This document shows positions 51,178 through 58,917 of a DNA stretch of 64,000 nt, one piece after another (positions within the stretch are counted from its first letter, which is position 1; the number at the start of each line of letters is the position of its first letter). A program made the position numbers and the translations under genes. Below the pieces are notes generated by a model. It did no database searches. It was not told where the DNA came from and was given only the letters and a program-made list of their open reading frames with translations. Source of the DNA: Leisingera sp. ANG-M1 (GTDB taxonomy: Bacteria > Pseudomonadota > Alphaproteobacteria > Rhodobacterales > Rhodobacteraceae); assembly GCF_000813745.1 (NCBI RefSeq), contig NZ_JWLC01000014.1, positions 161,932 through 225,931 of the forward strand, read 5' to 3'.

Positions 51178-52371
51178 ATGACCGATTTTGCCGCAACCAA
51201 GGCGATGTTCGACCTGCCCGAAGGGGTGATCTATCTGGACGGCAACTCGCTGGGCCCCCTGCCCCGTGCTGCCACCGAACGCGTCGGGAAGATGATGCGG
51301 GACGAATGGGGGCAGATGCTGATCACCGGCTGGAACAAGGCCGGCTGGATGCAGAAGTCCAAGGACCTGGGCGACCGCGTCGGCCGCCTGATCGGCGCTG
51401 AGCCCGGCCATGTGATCATGGGCGACACGCTGTCGATCAAGGTCTACCAGGCCGTCGCCTCGGCATTGGAGCTGAACCCGGGCCGCAAGGTGGTCTTGTC
51501 GGACAACGGCAACTTCCCGTCCGACCTCTATATCGCGGACGGGCTGCTGAAATCGCTGGGGCCGGATTACGAGCTGCGGGTGGTGGACCCGGAAGCGGTG
51601 GAAGAACACATCACCGACGAGATCGCGGTACTGATGATCACCGAGGTGGACTACCGCTCGGGCCGCAAGCACGACATGAAGGCGCTGACCGCCAAGGCCC
51701 ATGCTATGGGTGTGCTGACGGTCTGGGATCTGGCGCATTCCGCCGGCGCGGTGCCGGTGGATCTGGCGGGCTGCGAAGCCGATTTTGCAGTCGGCTGCAG
51801 CTACAAGTACCTCAATGGCGGCCCCGGTGCGCCGGCCTTTATCTATGTCGCGCCGCGCCATGCGGAGACAGCCCGCCCGGCGCTGTCCGGCTGGCTGGGT
51901 CACGAGGCACCCTTTGCCTTCGACCTCGACTACCGCCCCGGCCACGGCATCGACCGGATGCGGGTCGGCACCCCGCCGGTGATCCAGCTCACCTCGCTGG
52001 AGGCCGCGATGGACATCTGGGACATGGCGGATATGGATGCCGTGCGCACCAAGTCCATGGAGCTGTGCGACCTGTTCATCGCCGAGGTGGAAGACCGCTG
52101 CGTCGGCTTGGAACTGGCCTCCCCGCGCGACGCCGCCCAGCGCGGCAGCCAAGTGTCGTTCAAGTTCCGTGAAGGCTATGCCGCCATGCAGGCTCTAATC
52201 GACCGCGGCGTGATCGGCGACTTCCGTGCCCCGGACATCATGCGGTTCGGCTTCACACCTCTCTACATCGATGAGGATGATGTGCGCGCCGCCGTGGCGA
52301 TCATGGAAGATGTTATGGCCAATGCTCTGTGGGACCGCGCCGAATACAAGACGCGCCACGCCGTCACCTGA
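51178..52371 (+). CDS. kynU: Kynureninase
   Basis: A 397-residue PLP enzyme that splits kynurenine to anthranilate and alanine. Family segments are [14 protein letters not shown] near residue 18, [42 protein letters not shown] with the Schiff-base Lys at residue 210, and [31 protein letters not shown]. The length is normal. It is followed 148 bases later by tryptophan 2,3-dioxygenase, giving two of the three steps from tryptophan to anthranilate; a formamidase gene is not in the window. The upstream gap contains AAGCTTTAAGCTT (51138-51150), a possible regulatory site. Confidence 0.96.
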   Translation: MTDFAATKAMFDLPEGVIYLDGNSLGPLPRAATERVGKMMRDEWGQMLITGWNKAGWMQKSKDLGDRVGRLIGAEPGHVIMGDTLSIKVYQAVASALELNPGRKVVLSDNGNFPSDLYIADGLLKSLGPDYELRVVDPEAVEEHITDEIAVLMITEVDYRSGRKHDMKALTAKAHAMGVLTVWDLAHSAGAVPVDLAGCEADFAVGCSYKYLNGGPGAPAFIYVAPRHAETARPALSGWLGHEAPFAFDLDYRPGHGIDRMRVGTPPVIQLTSLEAAMDIWDMADMDAVRTKSMELCDLFIAEVEDRCVGLELASPRDAAQRGSQVSFKFREGYAAMQALIDRGVIGDFRAPDIMRFGFTPLYIDEDDVRAAVAIMEDVMANALWDRAEYKTRHAVT

Positions 52372-52519
52372 TGCGCCTGCGCTCCTCATACCATGTGCCG
52401 CTCTGCCGCCCGGCGGGCTGGGTTGCGCTGTGGCGCCGCCTGGCCCAATGCGGCACCCTGAACCGGAGAAACCATTCCTTTCCCTAAGCCGTGATATACT
52501 CAGGAAAAGGAATGATCCG

Positions 52520-53353
52520 ATGACCCAACCCTATGATCCCGCCGATGAAGGCGCCCAGATGTCCTTTGACGGGCGCATGTCCTATGGCGACTACCTGTCA
52601 CTCGACATGTTGCTGAATGCGCAGAAGACCTGGACCAACACCCATGACGAGATGCTGTTCATCATCCAGCATCAGACCTCCGAGCTGTGGATGCGGCTGG
52701 CCATTCATGAGCTGACCGCAGCCCGCGAGCGGCTGCAGAGCGGCAAGGCGCATCAGGCGTTCAAGATGCTGGCACGCGTCGCGCGGATTTTCGAGCAGCT
52801 GAACTCCGCCTGGGACGTGCTGCGCACGATGACGCCGTCGGACTACACCGCCTTCCGCGATGAATTGGGGCAGAGCTCTGGTTTTCAGTCGCATCAGTAC
52901 CGGCAGATTGAGTTCATGCTTGGCAACCGCAACAAGGCGATGCTGCGGCCCCATGCCCACCGGCCGGATATCCTCGCGCTCTTGGAGGCAGAACTGGCGC
53001 AGCCTTCGCTGTATGACGTGGCGCTGAAGGTGCTGTCGCAAAGAATTTCGCTGCCGGATGACGTCCTGAACCGGGATGTGAGCGATGCCTACCAGCCGCA
53101 CCCCGCGGTGACCGAGGCCTGGACCCAAGTCTACCGGGACACGGAAGCCTATTGGGACCTCTACGAGCTGGCCGAGAAACTGGTGGATTTCGAAGACTAC
53201 TTCCGCCGCTGGCGCTTCAACCACGTGACCACGGTGGAGCGCGTCATCGGCTTCAAGCGCGGCACCGGCGGCACCGGCGGCGTCAGCTATCTGAAACGGA
53301 TGCTGGAAGTGGAGCTGTTTCCCGAGCTTTGGCATTTGCGCACCGAGCTCTAA
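52520..53353 (+). CDS. kynA: Tryptophan 2,3-dioxygenase
   Basis: A 277-residue heme enzyme that opens the indole ring of tryptophan to N-formylkynurenine. The family core is [41 protein letters not shown], with H51 matching the substrate-site His, and [20 protein letters not shown]. The heme-ligand His lies in [30 protein letters not shown] near residue 235. The ATG at 52520 is preceded by AAAAGGAAT; longer frames start inside kynU and are implausible. A weak TATACT element lies 20 bases before the start. A terminator follows the gene. Confidence 0.96.
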   Translation: MTQPYDPADEGAQMSFDGRMSYGDYLSLDMLLNAQKTWTNTHDEMLFIIQHQTSELWMRLAIHELTAARERLQSGKAHQAFKMLARVARIFEQLNSAWDVLRTMTPSDYTAFRDELGQSSGFQSHQYRQIEFMLGNRNKAMLRPHAHRPDILALLEAELAQPSLYDVALKVLSQRISLPDDVLNRDVSDAYQPHPAVTEAWTQVYRDTEAYWDLYELAEKLVDFEDYFRRWRFNHVTTVERVIGFKRGTGGTGGVSYLKRMLEVELFPELWHLRTEL

Positions 53354-53391
53354 GGCTGCAGCAGGAGAAGCAAAGGCTCCCGCCCGTCATC

Positions 53392-53412
53392 AAGGGGCGG
53401 AGCCCCTTTCTT
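53392..53412 (+). terminator. Terminator after kynA
   Basis: AAGGGGC (53392-53398), loop GGA and GCCCCTT (53402-53408) are followed by TCTT. A second perfect 9-bp hairpin (CGCCGCGCC-TTT-GGCGCGGCG, 53427-53447) lies 20 bases on and may serve the convergent tetR gene. Confidence 0.7.
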
Positions 53413-53481
53413 CCCGTTGGGCCCAGCGCCGCGCCTTTGGCGCGGCGTGCCTGCGTGGCGCCCTGGCACGCTGTTTTGATC

Positions 53482-54060
53482 TCAGGCTTCCAGCGCCTGT
53501 GCACATAGAGCGGCGTAGCTGGAGACATCCGCCCGGTAAGCCGCATATCCGGCAGCCGACTTCTTGATCCCTTTGAGACAGGCGCAGATCACCCGCGCCA
53601 TGTCCTGCGGTGCGGCAGGCAGCTTCACTCGGCCAGCGTCTGCTTCGGCCTGCAGCCAGGCGGCATAGAGCGCGCTCAAGGCGGCCTCCCCTTCCACGAT
53701 GGTCTCACCCGCCACGCTCATCGAGGTCTCAAGCAGCTCCATCCCATGCGGAGAGGACATCATGCTTTCCATCGCCGCGCCGCCGTGGCCTGCGAAGGCA
53801 GCTGCAAGCTTGGCACCAAGACTTCCGTCCGCTGCCAATGCCGCTGCAATATCCGCCTGCGCCCGGGCATAATAGCCCTGCACCAAGGTGCGGAAGATTG
53901 CCTCCTTGTTCTTGAAATGCAGATAGACCGCGGGCCGCGACATGCCCGCCCCCTTGGCAATGTCATCCATCGAGGTCTTGCGGAATCCATAAGTGGAAAA
54001 CGCCGTCCAGGCGGCGGTGAGGACCGCCTGCTGCTTTGGGTCTATGCCTGCCATGTTCAT
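53482..54060 (-). CDS. TetR/AcrR family transcriptional regulator
   Basis: A 192-residue regulator. The N-terminal helix-turn-helix is typical: VLTAAWTAFSTYGFRKTSMDDIAKGAGMSRPAVYLHFKNKEAIFRTLVQGYY. The remaining 130 residues form the ligand-binding domain, here Ala- and Met-rich with several Cys. The start is chosen at MNMAGIDPKQQ (54060) or MAGID (54054), ahead of the DNA-binding domain. It is divergent from the iorAB-type genes with 97 bases between, and that gap contains palindromic half-sites, so it very likely controls itself and iorAB. The ligand is unknown, plausibly an aromatic N-heterocycle or aldehyde. Confidence 0.93.
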   Translation of the reverse strand: MNMAGIDPKQQAVLTAAWTAFSTYGFRKTSMDDIAKGAGMSRPAVYLHFKNKEAIFRTLVQGYYARAQADIAAALAADGSLGAKLAAAFAGHGGAAMESMMSSPHGMELLETSMSVAGETIVEGEAALSALYAAWLQAEADAGRVKLPAAPQDMARVICACLKGIKKSAAGYAAYRADVSSYAALCAQALEA

Positions 54061-54071
54061 GAAGCCGCTTC

Positions 54072-54129
54072 TGACACTTGTCGCAAATAATGTCAATTGA
54101 CACCCTGACATATTTTCTTATTTTTGTCA
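54072..54129. promoter_or_regulatory. Operator cluster between tetR and iorAB-type genes
   Basis: A perfect palindrome TGTCAATTGACA (54091-54102) is flanked by a second inverted pair, TGACA-CT-TGTCG (54072-54083), and by isolated half-sites TGACA (54106-54110) and TGTCA (54125-54129). The recurrence of the same half-site in a 97-base divergent gap is typical of TetR-family autoregulation. Confidence 0.65.
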
Positions 54130-54157
54130 CAACGACACAGCCCAGGAAGGCAGACCC

Positions 54158-54622
54158 ATGTCCACCACGCTACGCATCAACGGAAAGCGCCATCAGGTAG
54201 AGCTGCCCGGCGAGGTGCCCCTCTTGTGGGTGCTGCGCGATGAAGTCGGACTGACCGGCACCAAGTTCGGCTGCGGCGTCGCGGCCTGCGGCGCTTGCAC
54301 CGTGCATATCGACGGCGAAGCGGTGCGCTCTTGCCAGGTGGCGCTGTCGGATGTCTGGGGAGACGTGACCACCATTGAAGGCCTCGGCACGCCGCAGGCC
54401 ATGGCCGCAATCCAAAAGGCCTGGGTCGATCATCAAGTGGCGCAATGCGGCTATTGCCAGTCCGGCCAGATCATGCAGGCGGCAAGCCTGCTGGCGGAAA
54501 ACCCCGCTCCTTCCGACGCCGAGATTGACGAGGCGATGCAGGGCAACCTCTGCCGCTGCGGAACTTATCCCCGAATCCGCGCGGCCATCCATGCCGCGGC
54601 CAAAGCCCTGCAGGAGGCGTAA
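54158..54622 (+). CDS. iorA: Molybdenum hydroxylase [2Fe-2S] subunit, isoquinoline 1-oxidoreductase alpha type
   Basis: A 154-residue iron-sulfur protein of the xanthine oxidase family. The plant-type ferredoxin cluster ligands are C39, C44, C47 and C59 ([17 protein letters not shown]...SC). The second cluster, close to the molybdenum, uses C97, C100, C132 and C134 ([26 protein letters not shown]). It passes electrons from the large subunit to an acceptor, probably a cytochrome c. The start has an AGGAAGG ribosome site. It is 3 bases upstream of the large-subunit gene. No FAD subunit is present, as usual for the IorAB branch. Confidence 0.93.
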   Translation: MSTTLRINGKRHQVELPGEVPLLWVLRDEVGLTGTKFGCGVAACGACTVHIDGEAVRSCQVALSDVWGDVTTIEGLGTPQAMAAIQKAWVDHQVAQCGYCQSGQIMQAASLLAENPAPSDAEIDEAMQGNLCRCGTYPRIRAAIHAAAKALQEA

Positions 54623-54625
54623 CCC

Positions 54626-56866
54626 ATGGCCAGTATCGCAAAAATTGCCCGCCGCAGTTTCCTGATCGGCTCTGCCGCCATCATCGGCGGCGTAGCCTTC
54701 GGCGCTTATTACGTCAGCCGCCCCGCCCCCAATCCATTAAAGCCCGGTGATGGCGAGGCTGCGCTCAACCCGTTTGTGCTGATTGACCAGAACGGCGTCA
54801 CTCTTTTCGCTCCGCGCGCCGAGATGGGCCAAGGGGTGAAAACCAGCTGGGCAGCGCTGATCGCGGAAGAGCTGGACGCAGAGCTGGATCAGGTGCGCGT
54901 CCTGCATGGCCCCGCTGCCAAGGCTTATTACAACTCCGCCTTCATGGCGGATGCCCTGCCGGGCAAGGGCTATGACACCAGCAATTTCAAGCATTCGATC
55001 GGCGAGGCGCTGGGGCATTTCGGCAAAGTGCTGAGCCTGCATGGCACCGGCGGCTCAACCTCGATGAAGGACGGGTTCAAGCGGATGCGGCTGGCGGGCG
55101 CCTCGGCCCGCGAGACGCTGAAACAGGCGGCGGCAGAGCGGCTGGGCCTTAGCCGCAGCCAATTCAGCACCGCCAAGGGCGCGGTAATCACGCCGGACGG
55201 CACCGCAATCCCATACGCCGACTTGGCGATAGAAGCGGCAAAGCTGGAGCCGGTGGAAGCGGTCCTGCGCCCCAGGACCGAGTGGCGGCTGATCGGCAAA
55301 TCCCAGCCGCGCATCGACATGGTGGAGAAAGCCACCGGCACCGCCGAATTCGGCATTGACGTGCGGCTGAAGGGGATGAAGTTTGCCTCGCTGCGGATGA
55401 ACCCGCGCCAGGGCGGCGGAATGAAAAGCTATGACGCCACCGCTGCCAGCGCCATGCCCGGCGTAGAAAAAGTGATCGACATGGGCGCAGGCGTCGCTGT
55501 GGTGGCCAGCAACACCTGGCTGGCCATGCGGGCGGTTGAGGCAATTGAGGTTGAATGGGAAGACGCCCCCTACCCGCGTGAAACCCATCAGATTTTCGCC
55601 CGCATCGCCAAAGCCTTTGAGGAAGACCCCAACTCGGTCATGCGTGACGATGGTGATGCCGGTCAGCTGCCTTCAGGCGCAACTGAGCTGAAAGCAGATT
55701 ATCAGGTCCCCTATCTGGCTCATGCCACCATGGAGCCGATGAACGCCACGGCGCTCTTGGAACGGGACAAGCTGACCGTCTGGTGCGGCAACCAGATGCC
55801 AACCTTCACCCAGTCGAAATGCGCCGCCGAGGCCGGGCTGGACGGCGAACAGGTGGACATTCGCACCACCTACCTGGGCGGCGGCTTCGGACGGCGGGTG
55901 GAGTTCGACTATGCGGTTCTTGCCACCCGCGTTGCCAAGGAGATGCCCGGGGTGCCGGTGCAGCTCACCTGGAGCCGCGAGGAGGACATGCGCCACGACA
56001 TGTACCGCCCCGGCGCCATGGCCCGGATGCGCGGCGCGGTTAAGGATGGCCAGGCGGTACTGCTGGACGGCAAGGTGGCCGCGGCCTCGCCCACCCATCA
56101 GGCCATGCAGCGGCTGGCGGGCTTTACACCCTCCGGCCCTGACAAGGTGCAGGTGGAGGGGTTCTTCAATCCGCCCTATGCGATCCCGAACTTCCGCATG
56201 GCCGGCCACCTGTCGGACATAGAAATCCCGGTCGGATTCTGGCGCTCGGTCGGCAACAGTTTCAATGGATTTTTTGTCGAAAGCTTCATTGATGAGATGG
56301 CCCATGCGGCCGGCACCGACCCTATGGCGTTCCGCCTGGACCTTGCCCGCCGCGAATGGGCACCGGCAGCGGGCGTGCTGGAGGCCGTGAAGGCGATGTC
56401 CGGCTGGACTGGCTCAACGCCTGAAGGCACGGGCCGCGGCGTCGCCATGTGCTACAGTTTCGGCACCCCGGTGGCGGAGGTGATCGAAGTGGTGGAGGAA
56501 GACGGCACGATCCGCATCGCCAAAGCCTGGATCGCCTGCGACATGGGCCAGGCAATCGACCCGGCAATCGTCAAGGCACAGATGTTCAGCGGCATGGCCT
56601 ATGGGCTGTCGGCGGCCTGTTTCGGCGAGATCACATTTGCAGACGGCGCGGCCGAGCAAGGCAACTTCCCCGATTACGACGCCCTGCGCATGCACACGAT
56701 GCCGCAAACCGAAGTGCAAGTGCTGGAGACCCAGACCCATATGGGCGGTGCAGGCGAGCCCGGCACCCCGCCGGCCGCCCCGGCCCTGGCCAATGCGCTT
56801 TTCGACCTCACCGGCAGGCGCGCACGGCAGCTGCCGCTAATGCATGAATTCGACTTGCTGGTCTGA
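54626..56866 (+). CDS. iorB: Molybdenum hydroxylase large subunit, isoquinoline 1-oxidoreductase beta type
   Basis: A 746-residue molybdopterin-binding subunit of the aldehyde oxidase/IorB branch. It begins with a twin-arginine signal ARRSFLIGSAAIIGGVAFGAYYV, so it is exported folded or membrane-anchored. Family motifs include EMGQGVKTSWAALIAEELD near residue 67, LGGGFGRRVEFDYAVLATRVAKEMPGVPVQLTWSREEDMRHD near residue 416, and the catalytic-Glu loop GGAGEPGTPPAAPALANALFDLTG near the C terminus. The substrate could be an N-heterocycle or an aldehyde; the sequence does not decide. It needs molybdopterin (moaA at 29 kb). The divergent TetR gene probably regulates it. Confidence 0.92.
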   Translation: MASIAKIARRSFLIGSAAIIGGVAFGAYYVSRPAPNPLKPGDGEAALNPFVLIDQNGVTLFAPRAEMGQGVKTSWAALIAEELDAELDQVRVLHGPAAKAYYNSAFMADALPGKGYDTSNFKHSIGEALGHFGKVLSLHGTGGSTSMKDGFKRMRLAGASARETLKQAAAERLGLSRSQFSTAKGAVITPDGTAIPYADLAIEAAKLEPVEAVLRPRTEWRLIGKSQPRIDMVEKATGTAEFGIDVRLKGMKFASLRMNPRQGGGMKSYDATAASAMPGVEKVIDMGAGVAVVASNTWLAMRAVEAIEVEWEDAPYPRETHQIFARIAKAFEEDPNSVMRDDGDAGQLPSGATELKADYQVPYLAHATMEPMNATALLERDKLTVWCGNQMPTFTQSKCAAEAGLDGEQVDIRTTYLGGGFGRRVEFDYAVLATRVAKEMPGVPVQLTWSREEDMRHDMYRPGAMARMRGAVKDGQAVLLDGKVAAASPTHQAMQRLAGFTPSGPDKVQVEGFFNPPYAIPNFRMAGHLSDIEIPVGFWRSVGNSFNGFFVESFIDEMAHAAGTDPMAFRLDLARREWAPAAGVLEAVKAMSGWTGSTPEGTGRGVAMCYSFGTPVAEVIEVVEEDGTIRIAKAWIACDMGQAIDPAIVKAQMFSGMAYGLSAACFGEITFADGAAEQGNFPDYDALRMHTMPQTEVQVLETQTHMGGAGEPGTPPAAPALANALFDLTGRRARQLPLMHEFDLLV

Positions 56867-56884
56867 GCTGATCTGGACCGGTCT

Positions 56885-56910
56885 GCGGCCTGCTTTCGGG
56901 CAGGCCGCTT
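56885..56910. terminator. Hairpin between convergent iorB and GNAT genes
   Basis: GCGGCCTGC (56885-56893) pairs perfectly with GCAGGCCGC (56900-56908) around a 6-base loop, then TT. Nine GC-rich pairs make it stable, but the U tract is short. It probably serves both directions. Confidence 0.55.
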
Positions 56911-56914
56911 GCCG

Positions 56915-57430
56915 TCACTCCAGTATCTTGACCATGCGGTAGTTGTGAATCTTCACCCCGCGGCGTTCAAAGTCGCGCCGCTTGTCCAGCGCAAAGCCCA
57001 TCCGTTCAAAAAAGCCGCGGGCAGCCTCGCTTGCCTCCACATAAAGCAACCCGATCCCCTGGCGCTGAGCGGCAGCCTCCAGCCGGCGGTACAATGCCGC
57101 TGCCACCCCTTGCCCGGCCGCGATTGGGTCGCAGAACAGCATGTCGATATGCCCGTCCGCCTCCAAATCAATGAAGGCCACTGGAATGTCTGCGGCGTCC
57201 GCCGCCACCCAGACCGCCCGCCCGTCGGACATCTTCTGCCGAAAGGCCTCCTCTGGCGGCGCCTCCGGGCACCAGGCCGCAATCTGCTCGGGTGAATAGA
57301 ACTGGCTGGCAATGCCATGCACGGCGGATTTGAACACATTAGCCAGCGCCGCGGCATCCCCTGCCTGAAACTGCCGGATGCTGTAAGAGGCTGGCCCGGT
57401 GTCCGGGCTGGCTGCAGTATCAAATGTCAC
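56915..57430 (-). CDS. GNAT family N-acetyltransferase
   Basis: A 171-residue acetyltransferase-fold protein. The acetyl-CoA site is MLFCDPIAAGQGVAAALYRRLEAAAQRQGI (Q-x-x-G-x-A/G type loop), followed by LLYVEASEAARGFFERMGFALDKRRDFERRGVKIHNYRMVK, the end of the fold. The N-terminal part is IRQFQAGDAAALANVFKSAVHGIASQFYSPEQIAAWCP, common to a branch of uncharacterised GNATs related to YafP/ElaA. The substrate is unknown. It lies 22 bases past the glutamine amidotransferase-like gene in transcription order. Confidence 0.88.
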   Translation of the reverse strand: MTFDTAASPDTGPASYSIRQFQAGDAAALANVFKSAVHGIASQFYSPEQIAAWCPEAPPEEAFRQKMSDGRAVWVAADAADIPVAFIDLEADGHIDMLFCDPIAAGQGVAAALYRRLEAAAQRQGIGLLYVEASEAARGFFERMGFALDKRRDFERRGVKIHNYRMVKILE

Positions 57431-57452
57431 AAGTAACCTCTAACAAAAACCT

Positions 57453-58232
57453 CTAGGCTGATTTCTGCAGCCCGGCCTGCGGGCTGCCCTGCGCCCAGGC
57501 CCGCACCGCTGCGCCAAAACGCTCAAACAACGGCCTAGAGACCGGATCCGCCGCCGCCTCCCACTCGGGATGCCATTGAACCGACAGGGTAAAGCCCGGC
57601 GCATCCTTGATATAGATTGCTTCCGGCGTGCCATCGGGTGCGTGGCCGTCCACCACCACCCGCGCGCCCGGGCGCTTGATGCCCTGGCCGTGCAGCGTGT
57701 TGGTCATCACCTCTTCGGCACCGAACAAGCGGTGGAATACGCCGCCGGGATTGAACTTGACCGTATGGCGCAGGGCGAATTTCTCCTCCAGCGTGCCGTC
57801 CGGCGGCATCCGGTGGTTCATCCGCCCCGGCAGGTCGCGGATTTCAGGGTACAAAGACCCGCCCATCGCCACATTCACTTCCTGAAAACCGCGGCAGATG
57901 CCCAGAAAAGGCTGGCCGCGCTCCACACAGGCGCGGATCAGCGGCAGAGTGATGGCATCGCGGGCGCGGTCGAAAGCCCCATGCGCCTCGGTCTCGGCCT
58001 CTCCGTATTCATGCGGATGCACATTCGGCCGCCCGCCGGTCAGCAGAAACCCGTCAAAGGTCTCCAGCAGTTCGCCGACAGTGACAAAGCGCGGGTCCGA
58101 GGGGATCATCAGCGGCATGCAGCCAGCAACCTCGGCAACCGCCTCCGAATTCATCGTGCCGCCCGCATGCACGGGGTACTGATCGTTGATCAGATAGGAA
58201 TTGCCGATAATGCCAACTTTGGGACGCGCCAT
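57453..58232 (-). CDS. Class I glutamine amidotransferase-like hydrolase (peptidase C26, PuuD type)
   Basis: A 259-residue hydrolase of the gamma-glutamyl-GABA hydrolase branch. The nucleophile is C113 in PFLGICRGFQEVNVAMGGSLYPE, and the His/Glu pair is in LSVQWHPEWEAA near the C terminus. N-terminal landmarks are GIIGNSYLINDQYPVHAGG and FDGFLLTGGRPNVHPHEYGE. The enzyme cleaves gamma-glutamyl amides such as gamma-glutamyl-GABA from putrescine. The start at 58232 is chosen because the conserved fold begins there; longer frames add a basic leader. No putrescine genes are near, so the substrate is uncertain. Confidence 0.9.
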   Translation of the reverse strand: MARPKVGIIGNSYLINDQYPVHAGGTMNSEAVAEVAGCMPLMIPSDPRFVTVGELLETFDGFLLTGGRPNVHPHEYGEAETEAHGAFDRARDAITLPLIRACVERGQPFLGICRGFQEVNVAMGGSLYPEIRDLPGRMNHRMPPDGTLEEKFALRHTVKFNPGGVFHRLFGAEEVMTNTLHGQGIKRPGARVVVDGHAPDGTPEAIYIKDAPGFTLSVQWHPEWEAAADPVSRPLFERFGAAVRAWAQGSPQAGLQKSA

Positions 58233-58419
58233 GAACCACTCGTAAATCCATTTCCTGAAGAAAAACCTAGCCCTGCCCCGGGCCGGGTTCAACAGCGGAA
58301 GCAGCGCAACAAACTGTTCACGGGTGCACATGATGCACAATCCCCGCTGGCGCCGCGGGGATTGCAGACTTGCAGCCCGGCCGCAAACAAGGGCCAAGGC
58401 GGTTTCCGTTTCGGGCGGA

Positions 58420-58845
58420 TCAGATCTCGCCTGCCAGCCCCACGGCGTCGATACCGGCCATGGCGGCCACTGCATCATTGTCCGAGGTATCACCGGTGAC
58501 GCCAACCGCGCCGATCACGGCGCCCTTCTTGTCCCGGACCAGTACGCCGCCAGGCACCGGCACCACCTGACCGCCGTAGACACCGTTGACGGCCGCCATG
58601 AAATAGGCCTGTCCCTCCGCCCGCGCCATCTGCGCAGTGCCGGCCATGCCCAGCATCACCGCGCCGTAAGCCTTGCCGTGGGCAATGGCAAACCGCCCCG
58701 GCGCCGCACCGTCCTCGCGCTCAAATGCCTGCACGTGGCCGCCGGCATCCAGCACCACCACTGACAGCGGCTTCAGCTCCATCTCGCGGCCCTTTTCCAG
58801 CGCCTTGCGGATAATCGTGCGCGCCCGGCGCAAAGAAATACTCAT
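58420..58845 (-). CDS. GlcG/HbpS family heme-binding-like protein
   Basis: A 141-residue single-domain protein of the GlcG/HbpS (DUF336) family. The pattern is SLRRARTIIRKALEKGREMELKPLSVVVLDAGGHVQAFEREDGAAPGRFAIAHGKAYGAVMLGMAG, ending GGVLVRDKKGAVIGAVGVTGDTSDNDAVAAMAGIDAVGL. Members in other bacteria bind heme or cobalamin or accompany glycolate/glyoxylate genes. It follows malate synthase G by 72 bases, the same pairing as glcG-glcB in the glc operon of Escherichia coli, so a role near glyoxylate metabolism is reasonable. One copy of the intergenic repeat lies just before its ATG. Confidence 0.88.
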   Translation of the reverse strand: MSISLRRARTIIRKALEKGREMELKPLSVVVLDAGGHVQAFEREDGAAPGRFAIAHGKAYGAVMLGMAGTAQMARAEGQAYFMAAVNGVYGGQVVPVPGGVLVRDKKGAVIGAVGVTGDTSDNDAVAAMAGIDAVGLAGEI

Positions 58846-58854
58846 GTCCCGTCC

Positions 58855-58904
58855 CTTTCATCTTTCCGGAAATACTCCGGGGAGCGCGAGGGGCCGGCCC
58901 CTCG
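58855..58904 (-). repeat. Intergenic repeat, copy E (palindrome plus conserved box)
   Basis: In minus orientation the perfect 18-base palindrome CGAGGGGCCGGCCCCTCG (58904-58887) is followed by the box CCCCGGAGTATTTCCGG...AAAGATGAAAG (58882-58855). It separates glcB from the glcG-like gene and runs in the direction of their transcription. Confidence 0.8.
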
Positions 58905-58917
58905 CCCCCTCTCTATG

